Positions 54,626-62,833 of a DNA stretch of 64,000 nucleotides are shown piece after piece. How positions within the stretch are numbered: the stretch's first letter is position 1; each line of letters begins with the position of its first letter. This stretch comes from Microvirga roseola (GTDB lineage Bacteria > Pseudomonadota > Alphaproteobacteria > Rhizobiales > Beijerinckiaceae). The notes under the pieces were generated by a model. The model made no database searches and was not told where the DNA came from. It saw nothing but the letters and a program-made list of their open reading frames with translations. Made by a program: the position numbers and the translations under genes. The stretch spans positions 92,690-156,689 of the forward strand of contig NZ_JAJATX010000004.1 in NCBI RefSeq assembly GCF_020866965.1. The letters run 5' to 3'.

Positions 54626-55915
54626 ATGAAACTGGCTGAGTGGTTATCCCGTAATGGCATGTCGCGCGTGGAATTCGCGCGCCGGATCGGCGTCACGCCT
54701 GGCGCCGTCACCCAGCTCTGCAACTCCGAACATGCCTGGCTCTCCCGGGACACGGCCGAAGTGATCGCCCGTGAGACCCGCGGAGGCGTCACGCCCAACG
54801 ACTTTCTGCCCACATCCGCCAAGGAGGCTCTGATGCCCAATTCCGTCACCGACGCCATCGAGGCTTTCGCCCGCGGTGAAATTATCATCGTCACGGATGA
54901 CGACGACCGCGAGAACGAGGGCGACCTCATCGTCGCCGCCTCCCTCTGCACGCCGGAGAAGATGGCCTTCATCATCCGTAATACCTGCGGCATCGTCTGC
55001 GCGCCGCTGACCGCCTCGGAAGCCCGCCGCCTGCGGCTCGACCCGATGGTGGCCTCCAACGATGCGCCGCTCGGAACGGCCTTCACCGTGTCGGTCGATG
55101 TGAGGCACGGGCTGACCACCGGCATCTCCGCCGAGCAGCGCTCCAATACCGTGCGCGCTCTCGCCAACAACAACATGGGCGCAGTCGATTTCGTGCGGCC
55201 GGGCCACGTATTCCCGTTGATCGCCAAGGACGGCGGCGTTCTCATGCGCTCCGGCCATACGGAAGCGGCGGTCGATCTCTGCAAGCTCGCAGGTCTGCCC
55301 CCCGTCGGCGTCATCTGCGAACTCGCAAACGACGACGGCACGGTGATGAAGGGCGCGCAGATCGACGCCTTCGCCGAGAAGCACAGCCTCAAGCGCATCT
55401 CGGTCGCGGATCTCATCGCCTATCGCCAGGCGCGCGAAAAACTTGTGGAGCGAATCGCAACCTTCCCGATCGAAACGCAGTGGGGCCCTTTCACGGGCTA
55501 TGCCTATTCGACGCCTTTCGACAGCGTGCAACACATGGCCATCGTTCATGGCCGCATCGGCGACGGTCGCAACCTGCCCGTGCGCCTGCACCGCGCCAAT
55601 GCGCTCACCGATGTATTCGAGGGCGGCAGGACGATCGCTGCGGCGATGCAGCGCTTCGTGAAGGAGGGCAGGGGCGTGCTCGTCTATCTGCGCGACGGCA
55701 CGGCCGGCGTGCCTGTGACGAACTTCACGGATGACGAAACGACGGCCTCGGAAGCCATGCGCTCGAACCAGTGGCGGGAAGTCGGCTTGGGTGCGCAGAT
55801 CCTCAAAGATTTGGGCGTCGTTTCCATCCGCAATCTTGCCACATCTTCCCGCTCATACGTGGGATTGGCTGGCTTCGGAATCGAGCTCCTTGCCGAGGAG
55901 CCGCTCGAAGCTTAA
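54626..55915 (+). CDS. ribB: 3,4-dihydroxy-2-butanone-4-phosphate synthase with N-terminal HTH and RibA-like C-terminus
   Basis: Makes the four-carbon riboflavin precursor from ribulose 5-phosphate. Of 429 residues, 1-62 are a Cro/C1-type helix-turn-helix (MKLAEWLSRNGMSRVEFARR, IGVTPGAVTQLCN, IARETRGGVTPNDFL). From Met70 comes RibB proper (ARGEIIIVTDDDDRENEGDL with the acidic metal loop, RSGHTEAAVDLCKLAGLPPV). The C-terminal 150 residues are GTP-cyclohydrolase-II-like but lack the zinc-binding Cys cluster, so are probably not a RibA enzyme. ATG 54626 has no clear SD, whereas ATG 54833 has a perfect one; both long and short forms may be made. Confidence 0.93.
   Translation: MKLAEWLSRNGMSRVEFARRIGVTPGAVTQLCNSEHAWLSRDTAEVIARETRGGVTPNDFLPTSAKEALMPNSVTDAIEAFARGEIIIVTDDDDRENEGDLIVAASLCTPEKMAFIIRNTCGIVCAPLTASEARRLRLDPMVASNDAPLGTAFTVSVDVRHGLTTGISAEQRSNTVRALANNNMGAVDFVRPGHVFPLIAKDGGVLMRSGHTEAAVDLCKLAGLPPVGVICELANDDGTVMKGAQIDAFAEKHSLKRISVADLIAYRQAREKLVERIATFPIETQWGPFTGYAYSTPFDSVQHMAIVHGRIGDGRNLPVRLHRANALTDVFEGGRTIAAAMQRFVKEGRGVLVYLRDGTAGVPVTNFTDDETTASEAMRSNQWREVGLGAQILKDLGVVSIRNLATSSRSYVGLAGFGIELLAEEPLEA
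54821..54827 (+). promoter_or_regulatory. Internal ribosome binding site for short RibB
   Basis: AAGGAGG, a perfect Shine-Dalgarno sequence, five bases before the in-frame ATG at 54833 (MPNSVTDAIEAFARGE), exactly where ordinary RibB proteins begin. It lies within the coding sequence of the longer HTH-fused form. Confidence 0.65.
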
Positions 55916-55984
55916 CCATAATGATACCAATCCTCCGCTCAGACTTTTTCCGAAGTCTCCTCACCACACGGCTACGGCTTCCGT

Positions 55985-57409
55985 TTGAACCAAGTTCGCG
56001 ACCGATCGAACCTGACTTGTGCCGCGCGCGCGGAGGGGAGATCGGACGAAGGGCTCGAGGAACGTGATAACAGATATGGTCTTCCGCTCTCCGGGCTCTG
56101 GGCTCCGCTGATCCTTCTCCGGCTTGCTGCTGGGCGCATCATCACCGGAAAGCCTGGACGGGATGCCCTTTTCCTCGCGGCGCGCCTCATCGGTGCGCGG
56201 GCGATGTCGATCCTGACGTTGATCGTTGCGGCGTGGCTGGTGGACATCGAAGCCTTCGCCGAGTTCGGCGTCTATCAGACATTCGCGTCACTGGCCTGGA
56301 TCGCTCTGTTCCTCCGCTACGAGGCCGCCATCGTCGCAGCGCAGACCGATGAAGATGCGGGCCAGGCGCTGCGTCTCTGCCTTGTTGTCGGCGGCGCGCT
56401 TTGGATCGTCTTTTCGGTCGTGGCTGTCGGAGTCGGCACCAGTGATCTGATGCGGATGCAGGTCGCCCTGCTGCTGCCGCTTTCCAACTTAGCGCGCGGC
56501 ATCCTGCGCCTTGCCTTTGTGGTGACGACACGGATCGGCGATTTCAAAGGTCTTGGACGCGGATCCCTCGTTCAGGCGCTTCTGCAGCCGACGACGCTGC
56601 TCATTCTCGTCCTGTCGCCGGTCGAGGACACCTTTTGCTTCGTCATCGCCGATATCGTCGGACATGGAGGCTGGGCAGCCTATCTCGTGTGGCGCCGCAG
56701 GCAGCATCTGCGGCCACTGATGCAGGGATGGGCGAAGGCGGCGCTCACCGACACGGCCCGGCAGTGGAAAAACCTGCCGATCTACAACCTGCCGGCCTCC
56801 TTCCTTGGCCTTGCCTTCGTCCTGTCGCCGCTTCTGATCATGCCGATCGTGGCCGACGACGTGCTCGCCGGTCACATGGCGCTGGCCTACCGCATCTTCG
56901 ACGTGCCGACGCAGATCATTACGGGCGCGTCGACTCCGATCTTCCTGAACCGGCTGCGGCCATCGGCCGACAGGGCAAACCCGATCTTCCACCGGCACGT
57001 CATGCTGGGCCTGATCGTGGTGCTCGGGGCGGCCTATGCCGCCATGGCGGGATTGCTGATCCTGGCGGATCCACTTTTGAACGGCACGGGGCTTGGCAAC
57101 CTTGCCGAGGTGGTTCCGTACGTGGCTCTCTTCCAGCTTTTCGTCGCCCTGGCCGCGCCGGTCGGGGATTCGTGCGCCCTCTTCCCGCAGCAGAAGCGCC
57201 TCATGGCGATCCACGGGCTGGCGGTGCTCGCCGGCCTTGCCGTCGTGGTGCTCGCCCCGGGCCCGACGCCTTACGGTGTCCTGCTGTCGCTGGCTCTATT
57301 GTCGGGCCTGCGGACACTAGCGCTCGGCGAGCTGCTGCATAAACTGTCGAGCATAAGCCGCCGCGCCTTCACGAAGGCGCCGATCAGCCCCGCATATCCC
57401 GCCCCATGA
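55985..57409 (+). CDS. Polysaccharide/oligosaccharide flippase-like membrane protein
   Basis: A roughly 470-residue polytopic protein with 10-12 membrane helices whose early pattern ([57 protein letters not shown]) follows Wzx-type oligosaccharide flippases of the MOP superfamily. No glycosyltransferases are adjacent. The start is uncertain: a TTG at 55985 opens the frame but the region up to about residue 55 is not membrane-like and may be untranslated. It overlaps the convergent HDAC-like gene by 26 bases. Its position between ribB and the HDAC gene suggests a local insertion into a conserved order. Confidence 0.75.
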   Translation: MNQVRDRSNLTCAARAEGRSDEGLEERDNRYGLPLSGLWAPLILLRLAAGRIITGKPGRDALFLAARLIGARAMSILTLIVAAWLVDIEAFAEFGVYQTFASLAWIALFLRYEAAIVAAQTDEDAGQALRLCLVVGGALWIVFSVVAVGVGTSDLMRMQVALLLPLSNLARGILRLAFVVTTRIGDFKGLGRGSLVQALLQPTTLLILVLSPVEDTFCFVIADIVGHGGWAAYLVWRRRQHLRPLMQGWAKAALTDTARQWKNLPIYNLPASFLGLAFVLSPLLIMPIVADDVLAGHMALAYRIFDVPTQIITGASTPIFLNRLRPSADRANPIFHRHVMLGLIVVLGAAYAAMAGLLILADPLLNGTGLGNLAEVVPYVALFQLFVALAAPVGDSCALFPQQKRLMAIHGLAVLAGLAVVVLAPGPTPYGVLLSLALLSGLRTLALGELLHKLSSISRRAFTKAPISPAYPAP

Positions 57410-58325
57410 GGGCGTCGAGGTGGAAGGCGACAGATTTCGAGAGCCCTTCGAGATCGTAGCCGCCCTCGAGAAGGGAAACGATGCGCTGGCCGCAATGCCG
57501 GTCCGCGAGGGCCATGAGCTTATGCGTCGCCCAGGCGAAATCCGACTCCGTCAGGCTCAGGCTCGCCAGCGGATCGCGCCAATGGGCGTCGAAACCGGCC
57601 GAGATCACGATGAGGTCCGGCGCGAAGGAGTCGATCCGCGGAAGGACGATGGTCTCCAGCGCTTCGCGGAAGGCCTCGCTTCCATCGCCTGCGCTCAGGG
57701 GCGCGTTGACGATGGTGCCGTGCTCGCCCGTCTCCGATGCCGCGCCGGTGCCAGGATAGAGCGGTGCTTCGTGCGTGGAGCAGTAGAGTACGCTGCTATC
57801 ACTCCAGAAGATGTCCTGCGTGCCGTTGCCGTGATGGACGTCCCAGTCGAAGATCGCGACCCGCTCAGCCCCGTAGCGGCTCTGGGCATGGCGCGCAGCG
57901 ATCGCCGCATTGTTGAAGAAGCAGAAACCCATGGCCCTGATGCGCTCGGCGTGGTGGCCCGGCGGGCGCATGGCGACGAAGGCATTGGCAGCGCGTCCGG
58001 ACATCACCTCGTCGACGGCGAACACGGCGCCGCCCGCCCCGCGCAGGGCCGCCTCGTAGGTGCCGGGCGACATGACCGTGTCCTCGTCGATCCGGACCAG
58101 TCCCTCCCGCGGCGAGATCTCCCGCAAGCGGACGACGTAGTCTTCCGGATGGGCCAGGATCAGGCTCTCCATCTCCGCCATCGGCGCCGGCTCGCGGACG
58201 AGGGCCGTGAAGCGCTCCTTCTCCAGGGCGCGCTCGATGGCGCGGATCCGGTCCGGCCTTTCGGGGTGGCCGAGAGGGGTTTCATGGGCGAGGGCGGCCG
58301 GATGGCTGATGTAAAGTGTGGTCAT
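57384..58325 (-). CDS. Histone deacetylase family (acetoin utilisation-type) protein
   Basis: A 313-residue zinc amidohydrolase of the HDAC/AcuC/acetylpolyamine deacetylase fold: [40 protein letters not shown] with the His pair, [20 protein letters not shown] with metal ligands, and [16 protein letters not shown]. In bacteria such proteins deacetylate polyamines or proteins; the substrate here is unknown. It is convergent with the flippase-like gene. In several rhizobia a gene of this family sits next to xseB, whereas here they are far apart. Confidence 0.93.
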   Translation of the reverse strand: MTTLYISHPAALAHETPLGHPERPDRIRAIERALEKERFTALVREPAPMAEMESLILAHPEDYVVRLREISPREGLVRIDEDTVMSPGTYEAALRGAGGAVFAVDEVMSGRAANAFVAMRPPGHHAERIRAMGFCFFNNAAIAARHAQSRYGAERVAIFDWDVHHGNGTQDIFWSDSSVLYCSTHEAPLYPGTGAASETGEHGTIVNAPLSAGDGSEAFREALETIVLPRIDSFAPDLIVISAGFDAHWRDPLASLSLTESDFAWATHKLMALADRHCGQRIVSLLEGGYDLEGLSKSVAFHLDALMGRDMRG

Positions 58326-58393
58326 GGGCGCTCTTGATTGAGGGTTGCCGCTACTGTCGCAGCGTCACGAGCGCCTGTCCATTCCGTGCTTCA

Positions 58394-58424
58394 TTCCGGC
58401 GAGGCAGTTCATGCTTCGCCGGAA
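58394..58424. other. Inverted repeat TTCCGGCGA / TCGCCGGAA
   Basis: Perfect 9-bp arms with a 13-base spacer in the gap between the HDAC-like gene and the small minus-strand gene. No T run follows on either strand, so its role is open: a weak stop for the small gene or a regulator site for the HDAC-like gene. Confidence 0.4.
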
Positions 58425-58469
58425 AAGACCTGAGGCGAGGCTCATCTCGGAGCCGGGAGTGCGAGGGCC

Positions 58470-58658
58470 TCAGCCCAAGACTGCTTCTTTACGCAGGATC
58501 GCAGGGAGTTCGCGATTCGGCTGCCGGGTCGGCTGTGGCTTGGCGGCCTGCACGGCCGCCGCAAGGGCCGGAAGAGCGACGGGCTTGAAGGCGGAAGCAG
58601 GCTGGGCTTCCGCCGGGCGTTTCGGGCCGGGTTCTTGGTTCGTAGCGCGGTGAATCAT
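58470..58658 (-). CDS. Small hypothetical protein
   Basis: A 62-residue Ala/Pro/Gln-rich protein (MIHRATNQEPGPKRPAEAQP) without recognisable domains. Support is the good ribosome site AGGGAG four bases before the ATG and its isolated place between two clear genes. No membrane or secretion signal is visible. The composition could also arise from GC-rich noncoding DNA, so the call is tentative. Confidence 0.45.
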   Translation of the reverse strand: MIHRATNQEPGPKRPAEAQPASAFKPVALPALAAAVQAAKPQPTRQPNRELPAILRKEAVLG

Positions 58659-58741
58659 GATGCTCCCTATAAGTTTCTGGGCCGTTTCGACGACCTGACC
58701 GCATGATCCGGTCTGTCGTGACCGCTTCGGGGCGGAGCCGT

Positions 58742-58771
58742 GATCATTTGCTGGCTAGTCAGCAAATGATC
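58742..58771. other. Perfect 12-bp inverted repeat GATCATTTGCTG / CAGCAAATGATC
   Basis: The arms flank the 6-base GCTAGT, 31 bases downstream of the DoxX stop and 83 bases upstream of the small minus-strand gene. The A/T-rich arms stand out from local composition. It may be a regulator site or a bidirectional hairpin; no T run follows. Confidence 0.5.
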
Positions 58772-58801
58772 CAGGCAGGCTTAACCTCTGGTGAATGTCC
58801 G

Positions 58802-59257
58802 TCAGGCTCCGGTGCCGATGGCGTAGTCCAGCTCGCGCTCGTGCGTGGCGGTACGCCGTGGGCGCAAAGCAAGGACCGAGACGAGAACCAGCGCGCCGAT
58901 CATCCCGACATGCTCCGTGGCGGTGTGGAAGGCGACGACGGCGCGCTCCCCGTCCAGGCTCCAGAAGTTGTGGACGATCGGGATGGTCAGGAAGGTGAAG
59001 ACCCCGAGCGCCCCCGCGCCCAGCCAGGTCCAGCGGTTGGCGATGATGAGGGCGGAGCCGCCGAGCTGAACGATGACCGTCAGCGTGTTGAAGAACCAGG
59101 CGGGCTCGAGCCCGAAGTGGCTCATCTCCGCCATGCCTCCTGAGAAATCCAGGAGCTTGGCGAGGCCGCTGCCCCAGAACGGGAAGGTGAGAAGAATACG
59201 GGCGGCGACTTCCGTGATGCGGCTCGACAGAACCGCATCGATCCAGCGTGGCGTCAT
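58802..59257 (-). CDS. DoxX-family membrane protein
   Basis: A 151-residue four-helix membrane protein. The first helix and turn (AARILLTFPFWGSGLAKLLD, FSGGMAEMSHFGLEPAWFFN) carry the DoxX-family pattern, as do TVIVQLGGSALIIANRWTWL and GVFTFLTIPIVHNFW. DoxX proteins include quinone-linked and oxidative-stress-related members; no specific role can be given. It stands alone, with a strong inverted repeat beyond its 3' end. Confidence 0.88.
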   Translation of the reverse strand: MTPRWIDAVLSSRITEVAARILLTFPFWGSGLAKLLDFSGGMAEMSHFGLEPAWFFNTLTVIVQLGGSALIIANRWTWLGAGALGVFTFLTIPIVHNFWSLDGERAVVAFHTATEHVGMIGALVLVSVLALRPRRTATHERELDYAIGTGA

Positions 59258-59314
59258 GAATAGCTCCCCTGTGGGTTGGTTGACGATAGGGAGGCCTATA
59301 CCGCCAAGCTCTTG

Positions 59315-60160
59315 CTATAAGGTGTGTGCGCCCACACGCTTCGCGAAAGCCTCTCCGTCCCTCAGACCCATCTCATAGGCCTTGCGGATGCCGGAGGGAT
59401 CGGTGATGTCGAACTGGCCGATGGGGACGGGTTCGGACGGCTGGACATAGGTCCGTCCCGGCACGTGCGGGAAGGCGCGGTAGAGCCTTGAGAGGATGAC
59501 GAGGCTCTTGCCGCCCCGCTCCTCAATGGGGAGAAGCGGCTCCGCGGGCACGTTGTCCACGAGTCCGCCGTCAAGGGCCGCCATGCCGCCCACGAGCCCG
59601 ACCGGCATGAAGGGCGGTACGCTGGCGCTCGCCATCAGGGCGGCCGAGAGTTCCGCCGGAGACGACAGGTCCTGCACGCGGACGAATTCCGGCCGGAAGC
59701 CGATGACGCGCCCGCCCCCGGGGTGGACCGGCGAGCGCCATTTCTTCTCGACCTGATAGGTCGCGATCCCGAGCGGAACGGCGATCGACAGGGGCAGCCG
59801 GCGCGGCTTGCGGGCGAGCCCGATCAGGATCCCCGGGCCACGCGTGAGACGCTCCAGCGCATGCTCGTCGATGATGCTCTCGATCAGGCTGCGATACATG
59901 CGCGAGACCGGCCAGGGCGAGCCTTCGCTGCGCCAGGCGCGCCACTCGAAATTGCGGCGTCCCAGGCTGCAGCCTTCCGCCACCATCTCGTTCACGCGCC
60001 GTCCGAGCCCCAGAAGGCTGTAGCAGGCCGACCAGGCGCCTGCGCTCACGCCCACCACCATGTCGGGCTTGAGACCGAGCAGGGGCGCCGCCGCCTCCCA
60101 GAAGCCGCCCTGCCAATAGCAGCGGTTCCCGCCGCCCGCGAATGCCACCGCGTCGAACAT
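59315..60160 (-). CDS. Patatin-like phospholipase
   Basis: A 281-residue patatin-fold acyl hydrolase with the nucleophile elbow VVGVSAGAWSACY (GxSxG), an oxyanion loop near the N-terminus (AFAGGGNRCYWQGGFWE) and the catalytic Asp in MAALDGGLVDNVPAE (DGG). It may act on lipids of the envelope or inside the cell; no signal peptide is seen. It starts five bases after the MarR stop on the same strand, so the pair forms an operon and the regulator likely controls it. Confidence 0.92.
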   Translation of the reverse strand: MFDAVAFAGGGNRCYWQGGFWEAAAPLLGLKPDMVVGVSAGAWSACYSLLGLGRRVNEMVAEGCSLGRRNFEWRAWRSEGSPWPVSRMYRSLIESIIDEHALERLTRGPGILIGLARKPRRLPLSIAVPLGIATYQVEKKWRSPVHPGGGRVIGFRPEFVRVQDLSSPAELSAALMASASVPPFMPVGLVGGMAALDGGLVDNVPAEPLLPIEERGGKSLVILSRLYRAFPHVPGRTYVQPSEPVPIGQFDITDPSGIRKAYEMGLRDGEAFAKRVGAHTL

Positions 60161-60165
60161 GGAGG

Positions 60166-60657
60166 TTACCGCCGCTGCTTGGATTCCATCGTCTCCTCCT
60201 CGACCCGCGCCTTCTCGCGCCAGGCGAGAACGATGCGCTCCAGATCGACGAGGTCCTGCGGCGGCAGCGTGCCGAGGGTGCGCTCCACATAGGCCCGCTG
60301 GGCGGCGATGCCCTTCTCTGCGAGGTCGCGGCCCTTATCCGTCAGGTGGAGCGCATTGGAGCGCCTGTCCCCCGGAATCGAGCGGCGCTCGACGAGCCCC
60401 GCCTCCACCATCCGGTCGAGGAGACCGGAGACATTGCCCTTGGTGACATAGAGCCGCTCAGCCAGTTCCTGCTGGCTCAGCCCTTCCCGCTCCGTGAGGG
60501 TGGAGAGCAGGTCGAATTGCGGAATGGAGAGGCCGAGCTCCTTCAGGGTGCTCGCAACCGTATTCACGGCCCGGCGATGCAGGCGGATGACTCGAAACCA
60601 GACCCGCAGCGGATCGACTGTTTCCTGGCCGGCCGGGGTGGGGGAGGGGAACGACAA
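60166..60657 (-). CDS. MarR-family transcriptional regulator
   Basis: A 163-residue winged-helix regulator: LSIPQFDLLSTLTEREGLSQ, QELAERLYVTKGNVSGLLDR, MVEAGLVERRSIPGDRRSNA and LHLTDKGRDLAEK follow the MarR/OhrR pattern. It starts with TTG at 60657 with GAGGAG seven bases upstream. It heads a two-gene unit with the patatin gene. A palindrome ACTGT / ACAGT just upstream may be its own operator. Ligand is unknown. Confidence 0.93.
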   Translation of the reverse strand: MSFPSPTPAGQETVDPLRVWFRVIRLHRRAVNTVASTLKELGLSIPQFDLLSTLTEREGLSQQELAERLYVTKGNVSGLLDRMVEAGLVERRSIPGDRRSNALHLTDKGRDLAEKGIAAQRAYVERTLGTLPPQDLVDLERIVLAWREKARVEEETMESKQRR

Positions 60658-60673
60658 CGAACAACTCCTCGGT

Positions 60674-60687
60674 ACTGTGGAAACAGT
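60674..60687. promoter_or_regulatory. ACTGT-GGAA-ACAGT palindrome, candidate MarR operator
   Basis: Perfect 5-bp inverted repeat with a 4-base spacer, 17 bases upstream of the marR TTG start. MarR-family proteins usually bind palindromes in their own promoters. The motif is short, so chance is possible. Confidence 0.4.
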
Positions 60688-60727
60688 TTACATCGGAACC
60701 TTTCCGGACGTCATCCCCTCGTATTGA

Positions 60728-60895
60728 TCGACATTCGGCGGAACGAAAGGCAAAGCTTCTGCTTTACTGTCTAGCCATCCGCTGACAGGCGAACGCCTGA
60801 AAGCTTTGGAAAAACATGTCCCGCCCCGGCAAGGCCAGCCGCTCCTCACCGGCGAGGAGTGGCGTGCGCTGAAAGAGATCTGTAAGACGACCTGA
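60728..60895 (+). pseudogene. 3' remnant of an M48-like metallopeptidase gene
   Basis: About 55 codons, without a start, that read like a protein end: TFGGTKGKASALLSSHPLTG, ERLKALEKHV and LLTGEEWRALKEICKTT. The SSHPLTxERLxAL stretch followed by a Leu-Leu-x-x-x-GluTrpArgAlaLeu end is typical of the C-terminus of alphaproteobacterial M48-family peptidases. Its stop overlaps the next ATG (TGATG), the sort of tight coupling expected of a true operon. The 5' part, including the zinc motif, is missing, and a stop precedes the fragment in frame. Family assignment rests on this short tail alone. Confidence 0.6.
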
Positions 60896-61674
60896 TGCGC
60901 CGTCTCATCATCGAGGAACCGTATTCCCGGCCCGCGAAGTGGTCGCCCAAGCTCGCGTGGTTCGCGCTGGCCGTGACCGTCATGGCCGTTCTGCTGATCC
61001 GGTTCGAGCGCGTGGAGTACCAGTCGGGATTCGTCGCCCTGGGAGCCGGGCTCGCCATGGCGTTGCTGGCGGTGGGGCTGTCGTTCATCGCCTTCATCCG
61101 CATCTGGCGGGAAGGGCGGCGCGGGCTGGGAAGCGCCATCCGGGGCCTCGTCATCGCAGCCCTCGTCCTCGCCTATCCCGGCCTCATGGCGGTCCGGGCC
61201 GTGACCCTGCCGCCCATCAACGATGTCGCCACCGACACGGAGGACCCGCCCGCGTTTTCGCGCTCCCGGGCGGCACTGGCCGTTCGGGGCGGTCACGTGC
61301 CTCCCGAGGTGTCTTCCGAGGCGCGCGAGATGCAGCGCGAGGCCTATGTGCAGATTGCGCCGCTCACCCTCGATATCGGCCCCGAGGAGGCCTTCGCCCT
61401 CGTGCGCAAGGCCGCGGACAATCTCGGCTGGCAGGTGATCGAGGCGGTGCCGCCGGGCGGGCGTGTGGGGGCAGGGCGCCTGGAGGCGGTCGACCGCACC
61501 TTTCTGCTTCGGATGCCGGACGACATCACCGTGCGCATCCGCCCGCGGGTCGACGGAACGCGAATCGATGTCCGCTCCGCATCCCGCTTCGGCACGCACG
61601 ATCTCGGGATGAACGCGCGTCGCATCCGCGCCTTCCTGGAGGAGACCTCCAATCTGGCGCTGGCGGTGAACTAG
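60895..61674 (+). CDS. DUF1499 membrane protein
   Basis: A 259-residue protein with three N-terminal membrane helices (about residues 20-37, 45-68 and 84-100) and a C-terminal DUF1499 domain (TLDIGPEEAFALVRKAADNL, VIEAVPPGGRVGAG, EAVDRTFLLRMPDDITVRIR, IDVRSASRFGTHDLG). Function is not known. Its ATG overlaps the stop of the M48-like remnant, suggesting an ancestral two-gene operon. Now it may be transcribed from a new promoter near 60690-60730. Confidence 0.88.
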   Translation: MRRLIIEEPYSRPAKWSPKLAWFALAVTVMAVLLIRFERVEYQSGFVALGAGLAMALLAVGLSFIAFIRIWREGRRGLGSAIRGLVIAALVLAYPGLMAVRAVTLPPINDVATDTEDPPAFSRSRAALAVRGGHVPPEVSSEAREMQREAYVQIAPLTLDIGPEEAFALVRKAADNLGWQVIEAVPPGGRVGAGRLEAVDRTFLLRMPDDITVRIRPRVDGTRIDVRSASRFGTHDLGMNARRIRAFLEETSNLALAVN

Positions 61675-61679
61675 ACGCT

Positions 61680-62591
61680 TCAGGCGAGCCGGTATTCGCC
61701 GTCGAGGGCCGGGGTTCCATCCGTCCTGACGCGCCCCTTCTCCACCAGGTCCTCCAGATGCGCGAAGACCGAGAGTCCCGCCGCGCCGACGAGGGCGGGC
61801 TTCAGTCCCTGGTAGATGGCGGCTACGATCTCCGGGACCGTTCGGTCACCCGCGGCGAGCCGGTTGAGAATCGAGGCCTCCCGCTGCCGACGATGGTGGA
61901 TCAGCGCCCGCACGAAACGCTGAGGCTCCCGCACAGGACCGCCATGACCAGGCCAGTAGATCGTTTCCTCCCGCCCTTTCAGCTTGTCGAGGGAGGCCAT
62001 GAACTCGCTCATGGACCCGTCGGGGGGCGCAACGACGGTTGTGGACCAGGCCATCACGTGGTCGCCGGAAAAAAGCGCCTTCTCCTCGAGGAGCGAAAAG
62101 GCCGTGTGGTTCGCCATGTGCCCGGGCGTCGCCAGGGCCGCAAGGGTCCAGCCATGGCCTTCGACCACATTGCCGTCGGTCAGCTCCCGGTCGGGGGCAT
62201 AGTCCTTGTCGGAGCTCGCCTCGAGGCGGTTGACCTCGCCCGTGAAGAGAGGGCGTGCGCTCCGATGCGGCCCGCAGCCGACGATGCTCGCGCCCGTCGC
62301 CGCCTTGATCGCCTGCGCCGCGGGCGAGTGATCGCGGTGAGTGTGGGTGACGAGCACATGGGACACCGTCTCGTGTCTCACTGCATCGAGCAGGGCGCTG
62401 ACATGCTCCGGCAGGTCCGGGCCTGGATCGATAATCGCCACCTGCCCTGAGCCGACGATGTAGCTGCAGGTTCCGGTGAAGGTGATGGACCCCGGATTGC
62501 CGGCGACGATTCGGCGGACGAGGGGGCTCACCCGCAAGCACTCGCCCGGTTGAGCCGGGGGGCGGGTATCGAAGGTCAGGTCGTCGGCCAT
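61680..62591 (-). CDS. MBL-fold metallo-hydrolase (LACTB2-like)
   Basis: A 303-residue metallo-beta-lactamase-fold hydrolase with VTHTHRDHSPAAQAI (HxHxDH), GHMANHTAF, FSGDHVMAW and a C-terminal helical domain (FVRALIHHRRQREASILNRL) like that of LACTB2/glyoxalase II relatives. Possible substrates include RNA or thioesters; none can be fixed. The ATG at 62591 (MADDLTFDTRPPAQPGE) gives the expected N-terminus. It is convergent with DUF1499, five bases apart. Confidence 0.9.
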   Translation of the reverse strand: MADDLTFDTRPPAQPGECLRVSPLVRRIVAGNPGSITFTGTCSYIVGSGQVAIIDPGPDLPEHVSALLDAVRHETVSHVLVTHTHRDHSPAAQAIKAATGASIVGCGPHRSARPLFTGEVNRLEASSDKDYAPDRELTDGNVVEGHGWTLAALATPGHMANHTAFSLLEEKALFSGDHVMAWSTTVVAPPDGSMSEFMASLDKLKGREETIYWPGHGGPVREPQRFVRALIHHRRQREASILNRLAAGDRTVPEIVAAIYQGLKPALVGAAGLSVFAHLEDLVEKGRVRTDGTPALDGEYRLA

Positions 62592-62651
62592 GAAGTGGAA
62601 TTCCCTGCCAATGCCGTTCCAGAGGGTCCGGCGTGGGAGAAGCTGTCCGTT

Positions 62652-62679
62652 CTTGAGGGAAACGCCAATCGCCCTCAAG
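62652..62679. other. Inverted repeat CTTGAGGG / CCCTCAAG
   Basis: Perfect 8-bp arms with a 12-base spacer in the 242-base gap between the divergent MBL and bioY genes. It could be a regulator site. A second small hairpin (CCGCCT / AGGCGG, 62795-62812) lies 22 bases before the bioY ATG. No BioR-type box (TTATnnATAA) was seen in this gap. Confidence 0.4.
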
Positions 62680-62833
62680 CGCTTTCTTGGTTTTGACGGG
62701 GGCTACCTGGCCGGCGAGAGCTGTGCCCTTCGTTTGAAATGCCGAGCGTGGCGGCTTGAGGCGCTGGCAGGACCCACCTATAAGGCGTCATAGGCCGCCT
62801 CGGAAAAGGCGGAACGATCTGGAGATTCATATC

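Noticed and set aside
62592-62833. BioR operator before bioY
   Set aside because: No TTATnnATAA-like sequence; CCTATAAGG near 62778 is too different.
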